A stretch of DNA of 64,000 nucleotides, taken from CADCUY01 sp964242735. Its GTDB lineage: Bacteria > Actinomycetota > Actinomycetes > Actinomycetales > Quadrisphaeraceae. Position numbers and translations under genes: made by a program. Shown here one piece after another: positions 13,958 to 24,106 of the stretch. The notes below the pieces were generated by a model. That model saw only the letters and a program-made list of their open reading frames with translations, had not been told where the DNA came from and searched no databases. The stretch spans positions 1-64,000 of the forward strand of contig CAXTAK010000014.1 in the NCBI GenBank assembly GCA_964242735.1. The letters run 5' to 3'. Every line of letters begins with the position of its first letter. Position 1 is the stretch's first letter.

Positions 13958-16192
13958 GTGTCCCCGGAGGCGGTGCGCCGGCCCGCACGTCAGGCGCCGG
14001 CGCTCACCGGCGGAGCCCCCGCCCAGCGAGCGGCCCGCACCACCGCGCCCCGGAGCGGGAGCGGCGGGTACACCGCCCGCCACCTCTCGGTCCTCGAGGG
14101 CCTCGAGGCGGTCCGCAAGCGCCCGGGCATGTACATCGGTTCCACCGACTCGCGCGGCCTCATGCACTGCCTGTGGGAGATCATCGACAACAGCGTCGAC
14201 GAGGCCCTCGGGGGGCACTGCACCCGCATCGAGGTCGTGCTGCACGCCGACGGCTCCGTGGAGTGCCGCGACGACGGGCGCGGCGTCCCCGTCGACGTCG
14301 AGCCGCGCACGGGCCTGAGCGGCGTCGAGGTCGTCTTCACCAAGCTCCACGCCGGGGGCAAGTTCGGCGGCGGCTCCTACGCGGCGTCCGGGGGTCTGCA
14401 CGGGGTGGGGGCGAGCGTGGTCAACGCCCTGTCCGCGCGCCTCGACGTGGAGGTCGACCGCGACGGGCGCACCCACGCGATGAGCTTCCGCCGCGGGGAG
14501 CCCGGCACCTTCGCCGGCGAGCCCGACGCGCCCCCGAACGGCCGCGGACGCGCCACCCCCAGCCCGGACGCGCCGTTCACCCCCTTCATCGACTCCTCGG
14601 TGCTGCGCGAGAGCGGGCGCGTGAAGCGAGGGGTGACCGGCACCCGGGTGCGTTACTGGGCCGACCCGCTGGTGTTCCTGCGCGAGGCCGCCTTCAGCTA
14701 CGACGAGCTGGTCACCCGCGCCCGCCAGACGTCCTTCCTCGTGCCCGGCCTCACGCTGGCGGTGCGCGACGAGCGCGGCCTGCCCGGCACACCGGGGGAG
14801 GGCGGCCCCCACGAGGAGGTCTTCCGCCACGACGGGGGCATCGGGGAGTTCGTCGAGCACCTGGCCACCGACCCGGCCCTGACGGGCACCTGGCGCCTGG
14901 CCGGCTCGGGCAGCTTCCGCGAGACCGTGCCGGTCCTGGACGAGGTCGGGCACATGGTCAGCCGCGAGGTCGAGCGCGAGTGCCTCGTCGACGTCGCGCT
15001 GCGCTGGGGCACCGGGTACGACACCGAGGTGCGCAGCTTCGTCAACATCATCGCCACCCCCAAGGGCGGCACCCACCTCGCCGGCATGGACGCCGCGCTG
15101 GTGCGCACGGTCCGCAAGCAGGTGGAGGCCAACGCCCGGCGCCTGAAGATCAGCGCCAAGGAGGAGCGCCCCGAGAAGGACGACATCACCGCCGGCCTGA
15201 CCGCGGTGCTCACCGTGCGCGTGCCCGAGCCGCAGTTCGAGGGCCAGACCAAGGAGGTCCTGGGCACCGCCGCCGTCCGCGGGGTCGTGGCCAAGGTGGT
15301 GGAGGCGGAGCTGACCGCGCTGCTGACCTCCGCCGACCGCGGCACCCGCGCGCAGGCGGCGCTGCTGCTCGACAAGGTCGTCGCCGAGACCCGCGCCAGG
15401 GTCAGCGCCCGCCAGCAGAAGGAGACGCAGCGGCGCAAGAACGCCCTGGAGACCTCCTCCCTGCCCGCGAAGCTCGCCGACTGCCGCAGCAACGACACCG
15501 ACCGCACCGAGCTGTTCATCGTCGAGGGCGACTCCGCGCTGGGGACCGCGAAGTTCGCCCGGTCCAGCGACCACCAGGCGCTGCTGCCGATCCGCGGGAA
15601 GATCCTCAACGTGCAGAAGGCCGCCGTCGGCGATGTGCTGCGCAACGTCGAGTGCGCCTCGATCATCCAGGTCGTCGGCGCGGGGTCGGGGCGCAGCTTC
15701 GACCTCGACGCCGCCCGCTACGGCAAGATCATCTTCATGGCCGACGCCGACGTGGACGGCGCGCACATCCGCACCCTGCTGCTGACCCTGTTCTTCCGGT
15801 ACATGCGACCGATGATCGAGGCCGGGCGGGTCTACTCGGCCGTGCCCCCGCTGCACCGGGTGGAGGTCATCGGGGCCGGGCGGGCGCGCAACGAGTACGT
15901 CTACACCTACTCCCAGGCCGAGCTCGACGCGCTGCTGGCCCGCCTGAGGTCCTCGGGCAAGCGGTGGAAGGACAGCATCCAGCGCTACAAGGGCCTGGGG
16001 GAGATGGACGCCGACCAGCTGGCCGAGACGACCATGGACCCCCGGCGCCGGACCCTGCGGCGGGTGAACATCGTCGACGCCGCCGCCGCCGAGGCGGTCT
16101 TCGACCTGCTCATGGGCAACGACGTCAGCCCCCGCAAGGACTTCATCGTCGATGGGGCCGCGGGCCTGGACGACGACCGCGTCGACGTCTGA
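13958..16192 (+). CDS. parE: DNA topoisomerase IV/gyrase-type subunit B
   Basis: ATPase subunit of a type IIA topoisomerase, 744 aa. After a variable 40-residue leader come the GHKL ATPase motifs (LEGLEAVRKRPGMYIG, EIIDNSVDEA near 74-83, the DDGRG loop and the GGLHGVGASVVNALS lid), the transducer domain, and the TOPRIM acidic motifs EGDSALG and DADVDGAHI. EGDSALG rather than EGDSAGG is typical of the actinobacterial second (ParE-like) enzyme. The partner subunit A is encoded on the other strand 1.5 kb away. The start fits the leaderless promoter. Whether it decatenates or supercoils cannot be told from sequence. Confidence 0.93.
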   Translation: MSPEAVRRPARQAPALTGGAPAQRAARTTAPRSGSGGYTARHLSVLEGLEAVRKRPGMYIGSTDSRGLMHCLWEIIDNSVDEALGGHCTRIEVVLHADGSVECRDDGRGVPVDVEPRTGLSGVEVVFTKLHAGGKFGGGSYAASGGLHGVGASVVNALSARLDVEVDRDGRTHAMSFRRGEPGTFAGEPDAPPNGRGRATPSPDAPFTPFIDSSVLRESGRVKRGVTGTRVRYWADPLVFLREAAFSYDELVTRARQTSFLVPGLTLAVRDERGLPGTPGEGGPHEEVFRHDGGIGEFVEHLATDPALTGTWRLAGSGSFRETVPVLDEVGHMVSREVERECLVDVALRWGTGYDTEVRSFVNIIATPKGGTHLAGMDAALVRTVRKQVEANARRLKISAKEERPEKDDITAGLTAVLTVRVPEPQFEGQTKEVLGTAAVRGVVAKVVEAELTALLTSADRGTRAQAALLLDKVVAETRARVSARQQKETQRRKNALETSSLPAKLADCRSNDTDRTELFIVEGDSALGTAKFARSSDHQALLPIRGKILNVQKAAVGDVLRNVECASIIQVVGAGSGRSFDLDAARYGKIIFMADADVDGAHIRTLLLTLFFRYMRPMIEAGRVYSAVPPLHRVEVIGAGRARNEYVYTYSQAELDALLARLRSSGKRWKDSIQRYKGLGEMDADQLAETTMDPRRRTLRRVNIVDAAAAEAVFDLLMGNDVSPRKDFIVDGAAGLDDDRVDV

Positions 16193-16274
16193 GCCGACGC
16201 TTCCGGACGGGCGTCGTGTGACGATCGTGTTGCAGGGGTGACAGCGGCGCTCCGGAGGAGCACGCTCAGGGCGC

Positions 16275-17705
16275 ATGGCCACCGCGACGACAGGACCCGC
16301 CCCCACCGGTGAGGCGCCCACCGAGCTGAAGCGGGTGCTCGGGCCGAGGCTGCTGCTGCTCTTCATCATCGGCGACGTCCTGGGCACCGGCATCTACGCC
16401 CTGACCGGGCAGGTCGCCACCGAGGTGGGCGGGGCGGTGTGGATCGCCTTCGGCGCGGCGTTCGCCGTCGCGATGCTCACCGCGTGCAGCTACCTGGAGC
16501 TGGTCACCAAGTACCCGCGGTGCGCCGGGGCTGCCCTGTACACGCACAAGGCGTTCGGCATCCACTTCCTGACGTTCCTGGTGACCTTCACGGTGATGAG
16601 CTCGGGCATCACCTCCGCGTCGACGGCGTCGCGGGCGTTCGGGACCAACGCCATGACCTTCCTCGGCGTGGAGGACGTCGGCCCGGGCACCGTGACCGCC
16701 GTCGCGCTGGGCTTCATCGTCCTCGTCGCGCTGGTCAACCTGCGCGGAGTCGGGGAGAGCGTGAAGGCCAACATGGTGCTCACCCTCATCGAGCTCTCCG
16801 GCCTGCTCATCGTCATCGTCCTGGGGGCGGCGGCGATCCTCGGCGGTCAGGGCGACATCGGGCGCGCCGGGCAGATCGACCTCGCCGACGGTTCCTCCCC
16901 GCTGACGGCCATCACCGCCGCCACCGCGCTGGCCTTCTTCGCCCTCGTCGGCTTCGAGGACTCCGTCAACATGGCCGAGGAGACCCACGACCCGGTCCGC
17001 ACCTTCCCCAAGGTGATGTTCCTGGCGCTGGGCGTCGCCGGGGTGATCTACATCCTCGTGGGCATCATCGCGGTCGCCCTGGTGCCGGCTGATGCGCTCG
17101 CCGAGACCACGACGCCGCTGCTGGACGCGGTGGAGGTCGCCGCCCCCTGGTTCCCGATCATCGTCTTCGCCGCGATCAGCTGCTTCGCGGTGGCGAACTC
17201 CGCACTGCTCAACATGCTCATGGCCTCCCGGCTGCTGTACGGGATGGCCCGCGAGGACGTGCTGCCGCGCTGGCTCGGCCCGGTGCTGCGGAACCGCCGG
17301 ACCCCGTGGATGGCGATCCTGTTCACCACGGCGCTGTCGGTCGCGCTCATCACGATCGTCGGCGCCAACTCGGAGTCGGACGCGGTCAGCCAGCTGGGCA
17401 GCACGACGTCGTTCCTGCTGCTCATGGTCTTCGCGGTCGTGCACGTGGCGGTGCTCGTGCTGCGCAGAGACCCCGTGGACCACGACCACTTCGTGGCGCC
17501 GACCGCGGTGCCCTACCTGGGGGTGGTGCTGTGCGTCTACCTGGTGCTCTTCCCGGTGTTCACCGACGGGCGCGACCCGCTCGTCTACCGGATCGCCGGT
17601 GCGCTGATCGGCCTCGGTGTGGTCCTGTGGGCGGTCACGTGGCTCTCGAACCGGGCGCTGCGCGGGCGCAAGACCTACATCCGCGATCCCTCGAACCTGC
17701 GCTAG
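16275..17705 (+). CDS. APC-family amino acid permease
   Basis: A 476-aa integral membrane transporter with about twelve hydrophobic segments. The first one carries the family GDVLGTGIYAL glycine motif (about residues 36-46), and the loop TKYPRCAGAALYTHKAF fits the conserved region after TM3. Substrate is unknown, probably an amino acid. It is closely related in layout to the permease at 22683. Inserted between parE and parC, its stop overlaps the parC stop on the other strand within one CTAG. Hydrophobicity and motifs make the family assignment firm. Confidence 0.9.
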   Translation: MATATTGPAPTGEAPTELKRVLGPRLLLLFIIGDVLGTGIYALTGQVATEVGGAVWIAFGAAFAVAMLTACSYLELVTKYPRCAGAALYTHKAFGIHFLTFLVTFTVMSSGITSASTASRAFGTNAMTFLGVEDVGPGTVTAVALGFIVLVALVNLRGVGESVKANMVLTLIELSGLLIVIVLGAAAILGGQGDIGRAGQIDLADGSSPLTAITAATALAFFALVGFEDSVNMAEETHDPVRTFPKVMFLALGVAGVIYILVGIIAVALVPADALAETTTPLLDAVEVAAPWFPIIVFAAISCFAVANSALLNMLMASRLLYGMAREDVLPRWLGPVLRNRRTPWMAILFTTALSVALITIVGANSESDAVSQLGSTTSFLLLMVFAVVHVAVLVLRRDPVDHDHFVAPTAVPYLGVVLCVYLVLFPVFTDGRDPLVYRIAGALIGLGVVLWAVTWLSNRALRGRKTYIRDPSNLR

Positions 17706-20251
17706 GCCCCGCTGCCCGCAGAGCCGTCGGCTGCCCCGCCCACAGCGCCACCCGCCGACCCGCCCACGGTCGCGGGCACCGTGACCACCGGTGAGCCCGA
17801 GCCGTCGCGGCGGAGGTCCAGCGGCGTCAGCGGCACCGGTGAGCCGTCCGGTGCGGCACCCACCACCGGGCCCGGTCCCACCCACGCCAGGGCCAGGCGG
17901 TCCTGCCCCCGCAGCAGGCGGTGGCAGCGCACCCCGCCGGTGCCGCGGCCCTTGGCGGGGTACTCCTCCAGGGGCGTGACCTTCACCGACGCGAGCGCCG
18001 CGGACGACGACGCCCCCTCCAGGCCGGTCACCGTGACCACCAGCGGGGCGCCGGCAGCACCCGGCCCGGCGTCCGCCCCGCCGTCGAGCGGGACGGCCGC
18101 GAAGGCGATCACGCTGGCGCCCGCAGCCAGGCGCACCCCGGCCACCCCGGCGGCGGCCCGTCCCTGGGGTCGTACCGCGTCGGCGCCGAAGCGCAGCAGG
18201 GAGGCGTCGGAGGTGACGAGCACCAGGTCCTCGCCGCCGGTCGCCAGCACCGCGCCCCCCACCACGCGGTCACCCCGGCGCAGCGCGATGACCTCCCACG
18301 CCTCCCGGGACGGCGCGGCCTCGGGCACCACCCGCTTCACCACGCCCTGCGCGGTCGCCAGCACCAGGCCGGCCCCTGCGCCGTCGGGGCCGTCGGCGCC
18401 CCCGGTCGACAGGGGGCACAGCGCGACCACCTCCTCCCCGGCGGCCAGGTCGAGGAACAGGCCGAGCGGGGCGCCGCCGGACAGTGCCGGCGGCCCCGCC
18501 GTGGGGGGCAGCACGGGGGTGTCGACCACCCCCAGGCGCACCACGCGCCCGGCGGTGGTCAGGGCCCCGACCTCCCCGCGGGCGGTGGCGGCCACCGCCG
18601 AGCGCAGCACGTCGTGCGGTGCCCGGCGCGCGGGGTCCGCTCCGCCGGGAGGCTCGGCGTCGGCCGTGCGCGCCAGCAGCCCCGTGGTGGAGAGCAGCAC
18701 CCAGCACGGATCGTCGCGCACCTCCAGGGGCGTCACCGGCACGGGCCCGACCGCGCCCTCCAGCAGCACGGTGCGCCGGGCGTCCCCGTGGTCGCGGGCG
18801 ACGGCGGCGAGCTCGTCGGAGACGGCCCCGCGCAGCAGCTGCTCGTCGGCGAGCAGCGCCAGGAGCTGCTCGATGGTGGCCAGGAGCTCCTCCCGCTCGG
18901 TCTCCAGCTCGATGCGGGAGAAGCGGGTGAGCCGGCGCAGGCGCAGCTCGAGGATGTACTCCGCCTGCACCTCGTCGAGGTCGAAGACCTCGGTCAGGCG
19001 CTGGCGGGCGCTCGCGGCGTCGTCGGAGGTGCGCACCACCGCGATGACCTCGTCGATGTCGACGATCGCGATCAGCAGTCCCTGCACCAGGTGCAGGCGC
19101 TCGCGGGCGCGCCCGAGGCGGTGCGCGCTGCGCCGGCGCACCACCTCGAGGCGGTGCCCGATGTAGACGGTCAGCAGCTCGCGCAGGCCCAGGGTGCGCG
19201 GCTGGCCGTCGACCAGGCACACGTTGTTGATGCCGAAGGAGTCCTCCAGCGGGGTGAGGCGGTACAGCTGCTCCAGCACCGCCTCGGGGGAGAACCCCGT
19301 CTTCACCTCCACGACCAGGCGGGTGCCGTTGGTGCGGTCGGTGAGGTCGATGATGTCGGAGACGCCCTGCAGCTTCTTCGACTGCACGGCGTCCTTGACC
19401 TTCTCGATCACCTTCTCCGGGCCCACGGTGTAGGGCAGGTCGGTGAAGACGATGCCCTTGCGGCGGGCGGTGACGTCCTCGACCTTCGCGGTCGCGCGGG
19501 TGCGGAAGCTGCCGCGACCGGTGGCGTAGGCGTCGCGGATGCCCTGCAGGCCCACGATGCGGCCCCCGGTCGGCAGGTCTGGGCCGGGCACGAAGCGCAT
19601 GAGGTCGGCGAGCGCGGCGTCGGGGTGGGCGATGAGGTGGCGCGCCGCGGCGACCACCTCGAGCAGGTTGTGCGGCGGCATGTTCGTGGCCATGCCCACC
19701 GCGATGCCGCTGGCACCGTTGACCAGCAGGTTCGGGATGGCCGAGGGCAGCACCGAGGGCTGCTGCACGGTGTTGTCGTAGTTGGGGACGAAGTCGACGA
19801 CGTCCTCGTCGAGGCCCGCGGTCATCGCCACGGTGGCGGGCGCCATTCGCACCTCTGTGTAGCGGCTCGCTGCTGGTCCGTCGTCTTGTGATCCGAAGTT
19901 GCCGTGGCCGTCGACCAGCGGGAGGCGCAGGGAGAAGGGCTGCGCCATCCGCACCAGCGCGTCGTAGATCGGGGAGTCGCCGTGCGGGTGGAGCCTGCCC
20001 ATCACGTCGCCGACCACGCGGGCGCTCTTGACGTGGGGGCGGTCGGGCAGCAGGCCCATCTGCGACATCTGGTAGGCGATGCGCCGCTGGACCGGCTTGA
20101 GGCCGTCGCGGGCGTCGGGCAGGGCGCGGGAGTAGATGACCGAGTAGGCGTACTCCAGGAACGAGCCGCGCATCTCGACGTCGACGTCGACGTCGACGAT
20201 GCGCTCGGTGTAGTCCTCCGGCGGGGGAGGCGGAGTGGTGCGGCGGGCCAT
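17702..20251 (-). CDS. parC: DNA topoisomerase IV/gyrase-type subunit A
   Basis: Breakage-reunion subunit of a type IIA topoisomerase, 849 aa. It has the conserved SYSVIYSRALPDARDGLKP-like start, the quinolone-pocket region GRLHPHGDSPIYDALV (about 85-100), and catalytic Tyr131 in AASRYTEVR. A long coiled-coil tower follows (about 430-500), and the C-terminal beta-pinwheel region is poorly conserved. The GyrA box is not seen, consistent with a ParC-like enzyme. The ATG at 20251 matches known N termini (TTPPPPPEDYTERIVDV); longer frames upstream are not coding. Partner of the parE gene on the opposite strand. Confidence 0.92.
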   Translation of the reverse strand: MARRTTPPPPPEDYTERIVDVDVDVEMRGSFLEYAYSVIYSRALPDARDGLKPVQRRIAYQMSQMGLLPDRPHVKSARVVGDVMGRLHPHGDSPIYDALVRMAQPFSLRLPLVDGHGNFGSQDDGPAASRYTEVRMAPATVAMTAGLDEDVVDFVPNYDNTVQQPSVLPSAIPNLLVNGASGIAVGMATNMPPHNLLEVVAAARHLIAHPDAALADLMRFVPGPDLPTGGRIVGLQGIRDAYATGRGSFRTRATAKVEDVTARRKGIVFTDLPYTVGPEKVIEKVKDAVQSKKLQGVSDIIDLTDRTNGTRLVVEVKTGFSPEAVLEQLYRLTPLEDSFGINNVCLVDGQPRTLGLRELLTVYIGHRLEVVRRRSAHRLGRARERLHLVQGLLIAIVDIDEVIAVVRTSDDAASARQRLTEVFDLDEVQAEYILELRLRRLTRFSRIELETEREELLATIEQLLALLADEQLLRGAVSDELAAVARDHGDARRTVLLEGAVGPVPVTPLEVRDDPCWVLLSTTGLLARTADAEPPGGADPARRAPHDVLRSAVAATARGEVGALTTAGRVVRLGVVDTPVLPPTAGPPALSGGAPLGLFLDLAAGEEVVALCPLSTGGADGPDGAGAGLVLATAQGVVKRVVPEAAPSREAWEVIALRRGDRVVGGAVLATGGEDLVLVTSDASLLRFGADAVRPQGRAAAGVAGVRLAAGASVIAFAAVPLDGGADAGPGAAGAPLVVTVTGLEGASSSAALASVKVTPLEEYPAKGRGTGGVRCHRLLRGQDRLALAWVGPGPVVGAAPDGSPVPLTPLDLRRDGSGSPVVTVPATVGGSAGGAVGGAADGSAGSGA

Positions 20252-20392
20252 GCGGGCATCGTGCCCGAGGACACCGACAGCGCCGGCGGCAACGACGGCA
20301 CTGCCAGAGCGGGCACCACCGACGCCGCGGGCAGCGCTGGCGCGGACGGGTGGTCCCGCGCTCGGCGCTGGTCGAGCGTCGTGCCCCGGTGC

Positions 20393-20398
20393 CACGCT
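20393..20398 (+). promoter_or_regulatory. -10-like element of the membrane-protein gene at 20405
   Basis: CACGCT, six bases, then the GTG at 20405: the same spacing as the other leaderless starts in the window. Confidence 0.35.
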
Positions 20399-20404
20399 GA
20401 CCCG

Positions 20405-22630
20405 GTGACGGCCGTGGCACCGGAGAGCCCTGCACCGGGCGGGTCCGTGATCGGGGGGCCCGTGCCCTGCCCCCGGTGCGGTGCCCCGGTGCTGCTCTCC
20501 GCTGCGCGCTGCGGCGCCTGCGCCGTGGACCTCGTCGGCCCGCTGGCCGCGGCGCTCCGGGGGGTCGACGAGCAGGTGCTCGCGCTGGCGCAGCGCCGGG
20601 CTGTGCTGCTGCAGCAGATGGACGCCGAGGCCGCCGCCACCGCGTCCGGTGGCGGCGGCGAGGTCCCCGCGCCCGGCACCGACCCCACGCCCACCGCACG
20701 GCTGAGCGCCCAGCGCGTGCTCCTGGTCTCCGGTGTGGTGCTCCTGGTGGCCCGCGGCCGTCGGCTTCGCGGCGGTGGTGTTCTCCACCATCGGCGTCCT
20801 GGGTCAGGCGGTGGTGCTGCTGGCGGTCTGCGCGGGCGCCGCCGCGGGCTCGCGGGCGTGCGCGCGCCGGGCCCTGCCCGGCTCCGCCGAGGCCCTGGCG
20901 GTGGTGGCGGTGGCCGTGGGTGTCGTCGTGCTCGCGCAGGCGCACGCGCAGGGCCTGTTCGGCCTCGACGCCGTGCCTGACGCGACCTGGGCCGTGCTCG
21001 CCCTCGCCGTGGTGTGCGCCGCGTGCGCCGCTGCTGCGGTGCGCCTGCGCGTCGGCGGCGCGCCCCGGGCTTACGGGTGGGCGGCGGTGGCCGCCGGGGC
21101 GCTCCTGCCCTCCGCCGTGACCGACGCGCTCGACGGCCGGGCACCGACCTGGAGCGCCGCGGCGCTGGTGCTCACGGCGGGGTGCGCCGCCGTGGCCCCG
21201 CTGGTGCGCGGCCACGGCGCGGGGCAGCGGGTCGCCCTGGCCGTCGTGGGCGGCGCCCACCTGGCCGGGGCCCTGCTGGTGCTGCTCGGGCTCGTCGCCG
21301 TGGGCGACCGCGACGCCGACCTGCTGGCGGCCGCAGCGCAGCTGGCGGTCCTCGGCGTCGGCGCCGCAGCGCTCGCGCGCCGTCCCCCCGCCGCGCGCCC
21401 GCACCTGACCCGCCTCGCCCGGGCGCTGGCCTGGAGCGCGCCGGCGGGCGCCGCGGTGGCGCTGTCGGCGCTGGGGGACCGACCGGGCTGACGGCCCTGG
21501 CGGTGGCGCTCACGGCGGTCACCACCGCGGTGCTGCTCCTGCGCGTGGCCGTGCCGTGGCCGGCGCTGGTGGTGGGGCAGTGCGCCGCCGCCCTCGCGCT
21601 GCTGCTCGAGCCGCTCGCTCCGCTGCCGGACACGGGCCTCCGGGCTGCGGCCCGACCCGCCGCGTGGGCGCTCCTGGTCGTGTCCACGGCGGTGACCGGC
21701 GCGCTGCGGCCCTCACCGGCCACTCGGCCCGGCTCCGGCCCCGCCGCTGACTCCGGTGACGGTCCTGGCGGGGGCCGCTGGCCCGCGGGCTGGGTCGCGG
21801 CACCGACCGCCACCGCGCTGCTCGGAGCCCTGCTGCTCCCCGCCCCGGTGCCCGCTGCGGTGCGGGTGACGGCACTGCTGGGTGTCACCGCCGCAGCGCT
21901 GGTCCTCGCCGCCGCCGCGGCCGGTCGCGGCGGCGGCGCGAGGGGCGCCCGCGGCCGCGAGCTCGTGCTCGTCGCGGGCTGGGCGGTCGGCGCCCTCGCC
22001 GCGTGGACCGTCTCCGTGCCCGCCGGACCCGGGGTGCGCGGCGTGGTACCGGGCCCCGATGTGGTGCTGGCGGTCACCGGCGTCGAGGCCGTGGTCTTCG
22101 CGCTGCTGCCGCGGCGCCTGACGTACCGCGTGGTGGGCGTCGTGCTGCTGTCGCTGGCGTGGTGGACGGCGCTCGACGCTCGCCCGGGAGGCGTCGACCC
22201 GGTGGAGGCGTGGTCGGTGCCCCCTGCGGTGCTCGCCCTGGTCACCGGGGCGCTCACCTGGCGCCGGCGGCCGGGCGCGTCGTCGTGGGTGGTCCTCGGG
22301 CCCGGGCTGCTCGCGGGCCTGGCCCCCGCGGTGGCGCTGTGCCTGGAGCGCGGCGCGGGCGATCCGGTGACGCGCCCGGTGGTCACGCTGGTCGTCGCCG
22401 CCGCGGTGTGCGCCGTGGCCGCCGCACGGTCCTGGCATGCGCCGCTGGTGCTGGGGGCGGTCGCCGGCGCCGTCGTGGCGCTCGGGCTCCTCGGCCCCTA
22501 CGCCGTCGAGGCCCCGCTGTGGGCGAGCCTCGGGCTCACCGGTCTGGTGGTGCTGCTGCTCGCCGTCCGCCTGGAGCGGGCCCGCCGCGACACGGCCCGA
22601 GCGGTGACCCGGGTGCGCGCCCTGCGATGA
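20405..22630 (+). pseudogene. SCO7613-type large membrane protein, two frameshifts
   Basis: A multi-pass protein of the actinobacterial type with an N-terminal zinc ribbon (CPRCGAPVL and CGACAVDL, about residues 19-39), a short coiled coil, many hydrophobic helices, and a C-terminal APLWASLGLTGLVVLLLAVR segment followed by basic ERARRD. The frame shifts at 20751-20753 (one extra C in a C-run) and at 21473-21477 (one G too few in a G-run). Undoing both gives about 742 aa of continuous family-like sequence. Both lesions are homopolymer length changes, so sequencing error is a serious alternative to true decay. The function of the family is unknown. Confidence 0.75.
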
Positions 22631-22670
22631 ACTCGTCACCTCCCGACATGCAACGGCAACACGGGGGGGG

Positions 22671-22676
22671 TACAAA
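22671..22676 (+). promoter_or_regulatory. -10-like element of the second APC permease
   Basis: TACAAA, six bases, then the ATG at 22683. Weaker match than the others because the last base is A. Confidence 0.3.
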
Positions 22677-22682
22677 CCTCGG

Positions 22683-24104
22683 ATGGCGACGCAGGCGGCC
22701 ACCGGGCCCGTGGAAGTGCCCAGCAGCGAGCTCAAGCGGTCGATCACGGGTCGGCTGCTGTTCTTCTACGTCCTCGGCGACGTCCTGGGGTCGGGCGTCT
22801 ACGTCCTCATCGGCCTCGTCGCGGGCGCGGTGGGCGGGGCGTTCTGGATCGCCTTCGCGGCGGGGGTGACGGTGGCAGCGATCACCGGGCTCGCCTACGC
22901 GGAGCTGGCGACGAAGTACCCGCAGGCCGCCGGTGCCTCGCTCTACGTGCAGAAGGCGTTCCGCAACCCCACCCTGACGTTCTTCATCACCATCTGCTCG
23001 CTGTCCGCCGTCTTCGCCGCCTCCGGCTCCCTCGCCAGCGGCTTCGCGCGCTACTTCGGGTCGCTCTTCCCCTCGGTGCCGGCCCTGGTCGTCACGCTGC
23101 TCTTCATCCTCGCCCTGACGATCGTCAACTTCATCGGCATCACCGAGTCGGTGGTCATCAACATGGTCATGACCTTCGTCGAGATCGCCGGCCTGGTCAT
23201 CGTGCTGATCATCGGCATCACCTACGTGGCGCAGGGCAACGCCGACTTCGGCGTGCTCACCAGCTTCAGCGCCGACGGCAACCCCATCTTCGCCATCGTC
23301 GCGGGCGTGGCGCTGGCCTTCTTCGCCATGACCGGCTTCGAGAACGCGGCCAACGTGGCCGAGGAGACGATCGAGCCCAGCAAGACCTTCCCGCGCGCCC
23401 TGATCGGCGGGATGATCGCCGCCGGCGTCATCTACGTGCTGGTCGCGATGTCCGCCGCGCTGGTCGTCCCCGTGGCGACGCTGGCCGATGCTCCCGCCGC
23501 CCTGCTCGAGGTCGTCCGGGCCGGTGTGCTCCCGGTGGACGTCGGGGTCATGCTCATCATCTTCGCGCTCATCGCCATGACGGCCATCACCAACACCACG
23601 CTGGTCTCGGTCGTCACGCAGTCGCGCATCCTCTACGGGATGGCGCGTGAAGGGGTCTTCCCGGGCCTGTTCGCCAAGATCCACCCCACCCGCCGCAGCC
23701 CGCACGTCGCCCTGGCCTTCGCCTTCGTGGTCGTGGCCGTGCTGCTGATCATCGGCACCATCGCCGGCAGCATCGACCCCGACCTCGACATCGTCGGCCG
23801 CCTCGCGACGGTGACCGTGGTCTTCCTGCTCTTCATCTACGCCCTGGTGATCTTCTCCGCGCTGAAGCTGCGCCGCGACCCTGGGGGGGAGGCGGACCAC
23901 TACACCGCCAGCACGCCCCTGCTCTACCTCGGCATCCTCTGCAACGTCATCCTGCTGGCCTACGTCATCATCGACGACCCGGCATCGCTGCTGTGGGTCG
24001 CCGGCCTGCTCGCCCTCGGCTTCGCCCTCTACCTGGCGCAGCGGTTCAGCGGGGGGCGCGGCAGATCCGGGGCCGCGACCCCGACGACAGAGCGGGGGGC
24101 GTGA
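22683..24104 (+). CDS. APC-family amino acid permease
   Basis: A 473-aa transporter with about twelve membrane segments. It has GDVLGSGVYVLIG in the first helix and ATKYPQAAGASLYVQKAF after the third, the same positions as in the 16275 permease, and ends in a basic Gly/Ser tail. The two are probably paralogues flanking parC and the broken membrane gene. The stop overlaps a GTG just before the uspA-type gene, so transporter and stress protein are likely cotranscribed. The substrate is unknown. Confidence 0.9.
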   Translation: MATQAATGPVEVPSSELKRSITGRLLFFYVLGDVLGSGVYVLIGLVAGAVGGAFWIAFAAGVTVAAITGLAYAELATKYPQAAGASLYVQKAFRNPTLTFFITICSLSAVFAASGSLASGFARYFGSLFPSVPALVVTLLFILALTIVNFIGITESVVINMVMTFVEIAGLVIVLIIGITYVAQGNADFGVLTSFSADGNPIFAIVAGVALAFFAMTGFENAANVAEETIEPSKTFPRALIGGMIAAGVIYVLVAMSAALVVPVATLADAPAALLEVVRAGVLPVDVGVMLIIFALIAMTAITNTTLVSVVTQSRILYGMAREGVFPGLFAKIHPTRRSPHVALAFAFVVVAVLLIIGTIAGSIDPDLDIVGRLATVTVVFLLFIYALVIFSALKLRRDPGGEADHYTASTPLLYLGILCNVILLAYVIIDDPASLLWVAGLLALGFALYLAQRFSGGRGRSGAATPTTERGA

Positions 24105-24106
24105 GC

